Of a stretch of DNA of 64,000 bases, positions 12,601 through 25,300 are shown in pieces. The number at the start of each line of letters is the position of its first letter. The first letter of the stretch is position 1. The DNA is taken from positions 7,520,763 through 7,584,762 of the forward strand of contig VCAZ01000008.1 in NCBI GenBank assembly GCA_005784505.1, written 5' to 3'. The notes under the pieces were generated by a model that saw nothing but the letters and a program-made list of their open reading frames with translations, did no database searches and was not told the origin of the DNA. The translations under genes were made by a program, and so were the position numbers. Source of the stretch: Bagarius yarrelli (taxonomy: Eukaryota; Chordata; Actinopteri; Siluriformes; Sisoridae).

Positions 12601-15600
12601 ATATGGTGGGAAGACGAAGAAAAGAAAAAAACCGGGAAGTCAGCAAAACAAAATGCCGCCGTTAAATCATCTCTGCGGATCCTGTGTCAGGGCTGTAATA
12701 GGAAAAGAGGCCATCGTTGGAAAGGTTACTGCTCGTCCAGACCCCCCAACCCTCCGAACAACCCCAACACACACACAGACAGAGAACACCCCAGGCTGGG
12801 ATGTAATTCTGTGTATTCTGTAACTCATTATGAAAGATTTTAATTTAATTTGAATTATTATTATTTGCCATATCGAGCAACATTATAATCATTGAGTTTG
12901 TGGTGGCTCAGTTCAAACACCAGGATTTCCAAATACCTCTGTGGGGCCCTTAACAAAGGCCCCAAACTGCTCATTTGTATACATTTGATAAATGTAAATA
13001 GTTTTGGATTCGGTGTCTGCGAGATGCCATAAATGTTAATCACTTACACTGATAAACACGGCTTATGCTGTGTTCACACCAAAAGCGAAGCTAATATTGG
13101 CATCACATTAAGCTATTACTAGATTCATCACAGAACATTTTTTTAAGCCAATGTTTTTATTTGTAAAACATATTTTTTATGATGCCTCCAGGAAGACGTG
13201 TCAATAAGCCATGTTTTTAATTTGCACAAAAGACCCGATTAGGACGAATATTTTTTCCCGATTTTGTATGTAATGTACTCTCATCGATACTTACATTTGT
13301 GTTTGGTGTAAAGTGAACAGAGCATTCCACTGTAGTCCAGGCCACAAAGTGAATTACAGACTTAAATTTACTCTCAATATCATTTCTTTTAGTGACGCCA
13401 CAAACTGATTTTCGGTGACATTTATATTTATTACAAATTTATAAAATTTATAAATAAGAAAGTGCTTGGTGAGAAGTCAAAGGAGAAAAACAAGAGTTGG
13501 TAAAGGAATGATTTACATTTCTTGCATTTGGCAGACATCTTTATCTAGAGTGACTTACATCTATCTCTGAGCAGTTCAGGCTTAAGGGCCTTGAACAGGG
13601 GCCCAGCAGGGGCAGCTTGGTGGTGCTGTAAAAGGATTTACACTTTAACCCACAAACACAAAAAAGAGAAAGAGAGAGAGAGTGTGAACGAGAAAAAAAA
13701 AAAAAAGAGTGAGTGGGAGCGAAAAAGATAGAAAGAGAATAAGTGAGTGAGAGAGAGAGAGCAAGAGAGTGAGTGAGTGAGTGAGAGAGATAGATGAAGA
13801 GAAAAAGAGTTGGTGAGAGAGAAAATGTGAGAGAGGAAAAGAGTGTGTGAGAGATAGAAAGAAAGAAAGAAAGCGAGGGGGGGGCAGGGGCATCTTGGTG
13901 GTGCTGTAAAATGAACCTACAAGCTTCCGATAAGCAGTCCAAAACCTTAACCACTGAGCCACCACTTCTTCCACTAACAACTAATTTTTAATTAATAAGA
14001 AAATTGCAGTTGCAAGTGGTGGAAAAAAAATAAATAAAAGAAATGCTGTTATTGGACCCTTCAGGTGGGAAAAGGTATTAAAAAAGGCAGCCCTTCTGCC
14101 GATCCTTTACCTCTGATGGTATTGTTTCATTTCTCATTGAAATCTTGAAAATGTTCTGATAAAAATAGCAAGTCAGCTTCACACTGGTGACTTTAATTCC
14201 TGAGCACAAACACATCAATCACTTGTGTTTAGTCTTGTCTGTATCTGTAGTTATGTCTCTTTGCCGGTCTCCTATAACAATCTTACATTTTAGTCAAAAC
14301 GGTGTATTTAGATGTCTAACATGTTTTAGAAAGCTGAGCTTCCGGTATTGGTAAACAAACTGTTAAAAAAAAAAAAACACTTCTAGATAAAGATTTCATG
14401 TCACGGGATGTTATTTCGATTCCCAGGATACCAGGCAGAAACAAGCTGCTTCCATGCTTCCATGACTAATAATTACAAAATGTTTAGTTAGCTAAAAGCG
14501 AACGCTAGGAGACAAATACATATTTGCACTTTCTACGTCTTTTAACTTCGGTGGTTGTGTTTTTATTGTGTCCTACGAATAATTTTGCCAACAAAGGCGT
14601 TCTCAGGTTTCGCTTATATATCATTAAATTGTAATAATAAGTAACTATTCATAGCTAAACCCTATTGCACAGTGCACACAGTGCAATCCACTCCGACAGT
14701 CCAACACACCACGTCTCGGCTGGGTGTTCTGGTGGGCTTTTGTGTGCTGCTCATCTCTGCCACTGTTGTCGTATAAGCACAAATGGTGCTTGTCTGCCGC
14801 CAGACACACTGAGCTTTTTGTTATGCCGTTAACCAGATTTTCCCATGAAAGCTTTCTCGGCTCGCTTGCTTTCGGCGCTGTGAGCTTGGCACCGGCAGGC
14901 AGGGAAGAAGGAAATGAGAGGGAGGATCATGAAGGAACAGGGAGCCATATGATTCTGCGTGCTCGGTTGGGTGTATGAGAGAGAGAGAGATGAAGTGGGG
15001 AAAAAACAGCGCAGAGAGACATACTGGAGCCCCATCCTGGATAAAGTAAATAGATCATAATAACCGCTGTGTGCTAATCCACCTCTCTCATTTACTCTCT
15101 TTCACTTTTTTTGTCCCGTCCCGAGTATGTCTAGCAGAGCGCATCCTGTTGGACACGCATGCCGTCCCCGAAAATAAATCTGCCAGGACAAGAGAGGACA
15201 CGCGCGCGCACACGAATACACACACAAAACACTGTTCCCCTACAAGCAGACGCTCTGCGCTATTAATTAGCCCAACCGAGAGTCATTCATCACAGCAGCA
15301 ATAGGGTGAAAAAGTCAAGAGTTTATTACAGCTTGCACAATGCCGAGGCCACACACACACACACGCGCACACACATCCATGCACTCACAAAATTTAAAAT
15401 GGTTTGGGTGAATAATAAAAGCAGACATAAATACATAAATAAGTTCGATATTTCATTTTCAAACGAGTGCAAAAAATGTTTTGTTTTTTTGAATGATACT
15501 GGAAGCATGAGAGGCACATGACATTTACACAACTGCTCAATTTGTGCAACATCCATTACAAAATGGACCACAATCTTACACCACATTATATTCTTGACTA

Positions 15601-15797
15601 TGCAATGTTAAGGTATCTTAAATGTAAACGCAATGCAAGTCTGGAAAGCAGAAGGAACTCATGCAGGGATGGATGGATGGATGGATGGGTGGATGGATGG
15701 ATGGGTGGATGGATGGATGGATGGATGGATGGGTGGATGGGTTGGGCGGGTTTATGGATAGATGGATGGATAGACAGACAGATAGATAGATAGACAA

Positions 15798-15833
<36 letters not shown>

Positions 15834-17465
15834 CAGACAGATAGATAGATAGATAGAGATGGATGGATAGACAGACAGATAGATAGATAGACAAATAGAT
15901 AGATAGATAGATAGTTAATGTTCAAGTATGGTGGCCCAAAGGTACATGACAAAATAACAAACTAAATCTGCAAGAGAATCAGTAAACATTACAAAACTAA
16001 CACAAAAAATCAGGACTAACAAACGTACAAGAAACTATTAATGTAATAACTACAGACAGATTATAATGCCTAACGTAGTGGACCTAAAACCGCCCGTTAC
16101 ACTAGAACAGACAAAATTATACAGCAAAATGATAAACCTACAAACATAACAGCAATCGGTATAGCAACATTATAGCAAAACGAACAATGCAGCAAAACTA
16201 CAGACATTAAACCACACTACTCATCTACAGCATGTATTAAAGAAAAAAGACAGAAACACCACAGACACTTTAGCTATTCAGAATTAACAGAAAAACTACA
16301 GACACAACAGCAGAATTACTACAGAAAAACCAAAAATCTACTACATTTTATAAAATAAACTAGACACTACTGAAAATCTATAGACAAAACATACAACATA
16401 TATCTACAGACACTACCTAACGACGACAGACACTACATCAAATCTACAGGCATTACATCTAAACTAGACACTACATCAAATCTACAGGCACTACAGCACA
16501 ACTACAGACACTACATCTAAACCATAGACACTACATCTAACCTACAAATTCTACATCTAGACTACAGACACTCCATCTAAACCACAGACACTACATCTAA
16601 CCTACAAATACTACATCTAAACTACAAACACCACATCTAACCTACAGATACTACATTAAATCTATAGGCACTGCAGAACAACTAAAGACATTACATCCAA
16701 ACTACAGACACTACAGCACAACTAAAGTCACTACATTAAAACTACAGACACTGCAGAATAAAAAACACAGGCACTACTGCAGAATTACAAACATTAAATC
16801 CAAACTACAGGCACTACTTCAAAACTACAGAAATAACAGAAAAACTAGACACTACATTACTACAGCAAATCTACAAACACTACAGCAAAACTACAAACAC
16901 TATAGCAAAAGTACAGACACTGCAAAAAATCTAAAGGCACTACAGCACAACTACAGACACTACATTGAAACTAGACGCTACAGCAAATCTACAAACACTA
17001 CAGCAAATCTAACAAAACAACAGCCAAACTACAGACACCACATCAAAGCTACAAACACTACAGAAAAGCTACAAACAATATCAAATCTGCAAACACTACA
17101 TCACAATTACCAACACAAAAGCAAAACTACAAACACTATAGTAAATTACAGACATTCCACTTCAGCACAACTACATACACAACATCCATTCTTTGTGTTT
17201 CTGCTGCAATCGTAGTTTTGTCGTTGCATTCTCTGATTTGCGTTTCTGGATTGTTATTCTGTCTTGCACGTAAAGGCCACTATATTAAAGGGTATAAAGA
17301 CGTAAGGATCCCATAGAGGGACATTCCTAGCTATCAAAATATAAGGCAGCAAAGCTGTCAAAAATGTACAATCTACTTTACCACCAGGTAATGTGTGAAA
17401 CATCGTTAGGGCATGTCACTATTCCGCCTACACACTGCTAAAATAAAAAAGGCTGACATGCCTAT

Positions 17466-17496
<31 letters not shown>

Positions 17497-19356
17497 GACA
17501 CACACTTACAGCTGAATTAACGTTCTAATTATCTTCCTTACTGTTTATTATTAACTACATTGTAAATATCACTCGTCATATTGAAAGACAGTAAATGCAC
17601 AGACGTGAGTAAATAGAATTTCTGCTGTGATTGTTTTGCGAACTGTCTACTTGCTTCTAACTAGTTTCACATAGCATTAGCAATTAGCAACGAGAGCAGC
17701 ACAGGGTTCAGTTAATTAAAAAGCATTCATTATGTGTCAATATATTAAACAGACAGCATTCAGGTTAAAAATAAAGGGACTGCGGAAAGATGAAGAAGAA
17801 AAAAAAGAGGGCTGAACAGAACTGTCCCAAATTGGCCGGGATTGCACAAAGGCCACTTGACGCGGGGCTTGATAACAGCTGGAAAGTTCCTCATTAATAT
17901 AACGTCAGTTTAGGAATCCAAAGCACAATTCCGCCACATGTCCAGCCTCAGAAATACTGTCCAGGAAGTTCACCAACTTTAAAGTTTCCCTCCAACATGG
18001 CACCCGTTAAATCCCTTTAATTCACAAGCTTTTAATTCCATGTGTAATTTGTAATAAAAAGACGTTCGCTCCCGAAAGTTTCTTTGTGGGCCAGAAAAAA
18101 TTAACGTGTTAAATTCCATGGTTCTGAGCAGGAAGTGATGTCAAAGGTGACGGTCAGAGGAGGCCGTCGTCTGCGAAACTTCCTGCCCGGACCCGCACGG
18201 CGCTCTTCGAAACGACTTAATCTGCCTCTCTCTTTTTTTCTTTTTCTCCCTCTCTCTGTCCCTCTCTCATCTGTCCTCAGAATTTTTAGGGGAGGCGCGT
18301 GGGGAGAGGTGGGAGAGGTGGCGCCCGTCTCTCAAGACCTGTTTAACGCAAAGATAGAGCAGTCAGTCAGGGCAGCACACCTTCACGCCACAACTAAGGC
18401 CTACAGGTGAAAAATCAAGAGTACTTCATGCCACAATAAAATGCACATTCCATGTTCATTGCCACGATTCTACTGGAAAATTCCCACTTGATAATCAATG
18501 AAGAAACCATACCACATCCGATTGGCAAAGGACTTTCAAAATTGGAAGTGACATGGCTGCGAAAGTACAACGTTTAGCATCGAATCTCACCATGATGCAT
18601 GTTTTCTTCCTTTCTGTCCTGTATTATATTTTGAGCAGGAATGATTTACTGAGCTAAAAGCTAAAAAGAACGGTATGTAGTGTGTGTAAGTAGAAACAAG
18701 TGGTTCCCCAGTAATGACTTCTTATATAATAAACTCGACAACTTGATTGTTTGTGAATAGTTTATTGAAGGATGGAGGATAATTTACACATCCGTCTAAT
18801 TCACCATAAATCCCACTAGTATTTTTTTTTTTTAAGTAAGTACCTGAACCACTTTTAGTTTCACTTAGTAGGCTTTATAATTTTAAAGTGTTATTTTCAT
18901 TTATAAAGGTATTTCCGTACATGTTTATTGTTTAGTCTGAAGCCTTACAGTTTTTTGTTTTAATTAGATGGGGTAGGCAAGTAGGAACATAAGAACACAC
19001 TCAAGGGCACTAACCTACTGGTTTGTAGGGTTGCCACAAACAAATTTTTGATAATTGATTAATCAGAAATAATTGATTAATTGACAATTATTTCTGTCAT
19101 CCAATTAATTATTGAGTTATGTCTATTCTATAACTGATAAATAAACCAAGGAAAATGAAAGGTCTTTTAATAGGACTCCAATTATTTCCTGATGAATAAG
19201 TAGGCTTTTATTAAATTTTGTCCCTAAAATTTGTTGGTACAAAATAGAAAATAATTATATTAGTATTATTAATACTTTTTTATGCATTTATGTAATTCGT
19301 TGTTTGTTTATTTATTTATTGTTTTTACTAATGCAAGCCGCATTTAAACTTATAGA

Positions 19357-19396
<40 letters not shown>

Positions 19397-22300
19397 GAGA
19401 AAATGCAATGCAAATTTAAAGCAATGCATTATATATTGTATATAGCATGCAGTAACTTAGGTTAAAAAGTAATGGTTTGGTTAGGTTTAAAAAATCAGTG
19501 TTCAACCAAACACTGATTGGACCAAACCATTTGGGACGCATTGGCTGGCTCAATATTCGACAAGAAAAGCTGCGTAAAAACACACAGATTTAAGCGCATC
19601 AGGAGCGGCGTTACGAAAACGGTGTTCGGTGCCGTGTTTGTAATTTTGTCTTTGGACCGTTAAAAGCATATATATATATATATGTATATTTTTTTATAGG
19701 TTTCCTGTTTTTTAGAGTGATGATTTTTGAGAAGTTTGGCCTGCCATAGCTGCGTTTTCTCCTACATGGGCAATGAATTGCAGTCTTGTGCTACAGCACC
19801 ACCCTGGTTAAGCCTCGCTATTGCAGGTCCTTACATAAAGTCATATGAGATCAAAAACTATTTGACTACAATTTTTTATTGTCGATTAATTGTTTCAGTG
19901 GCACTGGTCAGAACATACATTTGAAAACTATTTGGTTCACTTTCTGTGGCAAAGGTTAATTTAGGACCAATACACTTTTTTCAAAAACCTCGAAATCATC
20001 TCACTCGAGATGATATAGACCGAGTTGGATCTTTGGAATGTAGTCTATCGTTTGGTTTGATTAGAATAATATAAAAATATGTGAATTGACTCACAAAGCA
20101 GATTTAAATGAATATTTGAGGTTAATGGCAACAGTTTTTGTGCCAAATTCAGCTGCAAGATACAAACTGAGCCAAAGTACCGAAACTCTACTGCTGCAAA
20201 ATATGACTAGTTCTGGATATTAAGTCAAAAACAAGAAAAGTAATGAAAAAAGTCATCAGTCATTGTCAGAAATAAGCAAATGTGACAGTTAAATAAAAGA
20301 CGGCTGGTGTGGTGGTATTACTGAAAAGGAAAACCTGCTTCATCATGAGCAGAATTACGAGTTGCTCTGAAATTATCAATACACACATAATCTCACCTAC
20401 CGAACAAGGTTCTCGTTGTCTCCGGGCCCTTTGCAGGTGGTACACTCCGTCCGTGTGTCGTCAGCTTTTGGTTTTTTTTGGAGCACAGACTGCCGTTGCC
20501 TGCGTTCCCTTGGTGCCGGTTCCTATGGAAACGCAAGCAGTTAGAGAAGCGTGTATCTAAGGCTAGGAGTGTAAAAGACATTTCCTTGTCCTTCTCTTTT
20601 CAATATTAGAGACAGATAAGATGGATAGATAGCATTACAAGAAAAATGGAGGGAAGAGTTCACCTCTATCTTTTCTTCCTCGCAGATAGAAACTCTCTTT
20701 CTCTTCTGACCGCGGGTTCTCTGTTTAAGACAAAATAAAATCCTTTAACAGACTCGGAACAGTACCGAGTGAACAACAATAGCTCAACGCTCTTTTCATT
20801 ACATCTGAGAGTTAATTTGCCTGTAACAGGCGGCATTATGGCTTCCTATTGTAGTGAAAGACAATGCTCTTCAGTTCAACGACATCACCACTTCAACCAA
20901 AGTTTAGTTCTACTGTTTTTTTCTTTTTAAACTAGATTTCATTGGGGGAAAAAAACCCCGCACTCGATGCACTGTAATCTGTGTGTCTGTATTTCCCTTC
21001 CAAAAAACAATACGCTGACAATTCCATATTCGATAGAGTTGATTCATTATGATTCGTACATACACAAATAAATAATAAAATAAAGGTATTTATTTGTCAC
21101 ATATACTTTACAGCGCAGTGAAATTAGTTTTATCCCAGCAAGTTGGGGTCAGAGGGCAAGGTCAGCCATGATACAGCCCTCCTGGAGCAGGAAGGGTTAA
21201 GGGTCTTGTATAAGTAAGTATAAGTATATTCAATTCATTGTCATTGTGCAAGGTACATGTACAGAGCCAATGAAATGCATTTTTCGCATATCCCATCTTA
21301 GTAAGTTGGGGTCAGAGCGCAGGGTCAGCTATGATACAGCGCCCCTGGAGCAGGAGGGGTTAAGGGTCTTGCTCAAGGACCCAACAGTGGTTGACTTGCC
21401 GGAGGTGGGGCTTGAACCCAGGTGTTTCTGGTCTTCAGATTAACAACTCAGCACCTTAACCATTTGAGCCACCCTGCTTGCTCAAGGACCCAACATTTGC
21501 AGACAGGCAGCTGTGAACCCCGGCTTTACAAACAACAACTCGGTGCCTTCAACATTTAAGCCACCCTATTGTGGTGTGTGTATAAGATTCAGTACTGTAT
21601 AAAGGAATTGGTTTTTTTTTTTTTTTATAAAATGTGCTTGAATGCTTAAAAAATCTTTCACACGGTGAATAAAAAAATTAGCAATTAAACCTTTAAAGAC
21701 TCCTTTTCAACCCTGAGAAAATGTTAATGCTCATAAAAAACAAAATAGCACTCTTGTCAATTAGCACATGTAGTAGCCAGTTTTTGCCAAGTGACATTTT
21801 TTGTCTTAAATCTTTTCTTGCTTTTCAAGGGTAAAACATTAGAAAGCAATGGAAAGACAGTAAAATACACTATTTCAAAGAGGACTAGACTATTAGTGTA
21901 ACAGACTAGTACAGAAATTGTGATCCGAATTTAGATGTGTATTTACTAGAACCTATTTTTGCAGGACTGGTGGGTTGGTGGGTGGACAGACGGACGGACG
22001 GACAGTTAAATAGACAGTTGATAACACTGAAATATGGTTTACATTGTTGGCTATAAGAGTATATAGATGGATGGTTGGTTAAATAAATAGATGAGTGGTT
22101 ATTTGATTTGTTGACTGGATGGGTGGGGATAGTTGATTGGTTGATTGGACAGACAGATAAGTTGCCAGTCAGATGATTGGCTTGTTTGATGGATAAATAA
22201 ATCATTTGGCTTGTTCGTTAAAATGGTAATAGGATTAACAATTGATTAGACTTGGTTGAATGGGTGGGGATGAATGGGTCGCTGGTAGCCTTATTATAAC

Positions 22301-25300
22301 CTTATTTACGATTAATAAAATATTTTATCTTATTTATTTATTTTATTATAATTTACTGTGTTTTTATGGTGCAAGTTCCTCCCATTGCTCAGTTGACTCA
22401 ATGTTTGAGCTCTTCACCATGTCGCTTCAGCGCGCCTGACTGGACAAGACGGAGTCACATGACTTTGAATGTAATAGTACATTTTTAAGTGGAAAGGGTT
22501 AAAATAAACTAAATAATCAACATGGAAAACTCGAGTCGGTTAGAGGTTGGTAAGTTAGTTGGTGGAAATAAAAATGGGTCAGTGGATAAATGTAAGGGAT
22601 GATGAATGAGTATGTTGGATGGATTGGAAGAAAGATAGTTTTTGGTAAAATGGGTCAAAACATAGACTGGTTAAGGTGTTGGACTACCAACCCAAAGATT
22701 CTAAGTTCAATTCCCAGTTCCACCATGGCACCACTGCTGGGCCCCTGAGCAAGGCCCTTAACCCCTAATTGCTAAATGTAAGGTCACTCTGGATAAGGGC
22801 GCCTGCCAAATGCTATAAATGTAGACGCTTGTTAGTTACATGGGCAAATAGGTGTGGGCATTAACCCTCTTTACATTTGTAATAGACTAGTGTTCCACCC
22901 AGCTTTTTTTTTTTTAACCACCTGTTTACCTCACTGCTCTGGAACCCTCATATCCCTATGCAGCATAAACTGTTTACTAAAGAAGAATTAATAGAAAGCT
23001 TATTATTAATTCTGTTTCTGGTAGACAATGAATACCGGAAGCTTAATATAGCATCCCATCTACATAACAGCTAATTAAAAACATCAGTGCAACGCAAATC
23101 AAATCAAACACTGGCATCTTAACAGGACGCTGTGTGCGCCTTTTTTTAAAAAGGGGGAAGAAAAATCGACAACATATTTAAACAGATTGGGAAAACAATT
23201 CCATCTGTCGCCTTTGGCTTGCCATCACATGGCAGATGGAACGCTTATCATTATAAATGCTAACTGCCTCCATGCTGCCAGTTGGCTCTTGAAGACTCTA
23301 CCGAACAAAGGCGCTCATTTATTTCGTTTATTCCGTACCGGCAGACTCGATTAAGGGAGCCTATTAAAAGCTGAGCTTCCGATGAAGGAGATGCGAGCAG
23401 GTAGAGGGCTGACGCAAGCGAATTTTCGTTCCACTCTTGGAATTAAGATGATTTGGCTAAAATCGATCTGGTAATTAAATCCATCACTGCACTTTTAACG
23501 AGGCTCAAGTCGATTCTCACAGGAGTAGAAAATTTAACCAAGCGCACGGGAGAACAGGAACACAGAGAACCGATCGCATGCAGTTTACTAGAAAAGTTTG
23601 CACACCCACTAAGCCTTAAAAATCTCTAGGTGGCATAAACATTTTTTTAACTCAATTTAACAATACTAAAAAAAAATCCAAAAAATAAAATATAAAAATG
23701 ATTTTAAGAAGATTGTGATAAAATTTTGTAAAACTAGAAATATAAGAAACTTAAATGAACCTTAACTTAACATGACTATTAAGTTATTGTTTTCTTTAAT
23801 AAGCACATACAAAGCCAGAAACAAGGAATCAATTGGATTTGTTGTAATACTTTCAGACTCCAGATCTGATCTAAGAACATCCGATGTTTTAGTATTACTT
23901 ACAAAATTTACATTTACATATATCTCTTTTATACAACTGAGCACCTGGGGGTTTTAAGGACCGTGCTCCGGGGACCAGCACTGGCAACTTGGTGGTGCTA
24001 GGAATCAAACCCACTTTCTACCGTCCAGCAGTCTAACACCTTAACCACTGAGCTACCATTTCCCTCGAATTAAATCAGATAACAGAATAAAAAAAAATCA
24101 TCATTTTTACTAGTTAGATCTTTTCATCCACTATTTTTTGCTTTACTTACTCATATCTCCCCAATATTTTGTCTACAGTGTATTTGGACTGTATTTCAGT
24201 CAGGCTTTATTAACCTGACAGCCGGAACAGCTGGATAAAACATTCTGATCCATCAGGAGATGCCCTTGGATTCTAAATTAACATTTTGCGGGAAGGACTC
24301 AGAAATGATAGCTCTGATTTCACACCAGACAAAAAGCTGTAATAAAATTTACCCTGACATTTATGAAGTCACTCGGTTAAGCCTTTAAAGAACACGGGTT
24401 ATGAGTGACTGGGGCACATGGGGGCAGAACACGAGTGTAAAATTTCTCTACCTAGTCTAAAGTGGGGATCAGCGGGAGGTCGATTAGCTGCTTCTGATAA
24501 ACAGGGAAGTAGCTTTACGAGGGCTTTGCGCTGCTCTGGTGCTGTGTTAAAAGGCATTAGGAATGCAAACGTGGGGATCGGTTCAGCGGCTGCTGCTGAA
24601 AATAAATGCTGCATTGAAGAAAGAGCGAAAAAGAGAGAGAAAAGAATGTGAGTTGGGGAGGTGGGGGGTCTTATTCCAGCTGTTTTCTGTCGAGACTCAC
24701 AAAAAAATACATTAACCATACAACAGTGGAGAAAAAATATATCAGCAGGACCCTATCCACTAACAAGAAAATCAGGTATATTGAAATTTATGATTCTTAT
24801 GGTAGAAATACACTGAGATATTAAAGATATTGCATTGGCCGAGAGGGAAAGCAACCAATCACAGGTTGTTTTGTCCAGCGTTATGTTTCAAGGCATAAAA
24901 AATAAAACATTGATAGCTGCGTCTGAATTTGCATACTTCTCTACTGTATAATATGTGAGACTAGTATGTGAGGTAAGTAGTATTATATGTCTAAACTCTT
25001 ACTATGCGCGAAAGCTACGTGGATAATCTACCACTTACGCTCGTACTTGGTGATGTACACTTTACTATCCCATGAGCCCACAAGATATTTGAAAATAGTG
25101 GCGACATATCTTTTCGAGAGTTTAAAGTAGGTCTAAGTATTTAACTAACTGAATAGATGGCGCTATCGAGCCGTTTTGCCACACCCACTTCTCACTTTTT
25201 ACTTCTTTTTTTTTTTAAATAGTATTTCATGCCTCCAACGTGATCGAGCATGGAACATGACCCAGACATAGGCCATAATCTCTTCAGCTAAATCTAACAC

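Larger units (their letters stand above)
4550..20400 (-). other. 15.9-kb intron inside PHD3
   Basis: The largest intron in the window. It contains SINE copies (5826, 10706, 11350, 12890, 13512), a second tRNA-derived repeat (11560), two purine tracts (9334, 13661), tetranucleotide repeats (15667-15914), and a degenerate 20-bp minisatellite (16200-17180). Repeat-poor blocks of mixed composition lie at about 5130-5290, 7680-8130, 9940-10430, 11850-12480 and 17820-18420. No coding exon was recognised in it. Confidence 0.8.

Noticed and set aside
15667..15914. CRISPR-like regular array
   Set aside because: It is a tetranucleotide microsatellite without repeat/spacer structure, in a vertebrate genome.
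22660..22760. tRNA gene
   Set aside because: A- and B-box-like text exists, but it is the head of a SINE with body and tail and cannot fold as a complete tRNA.
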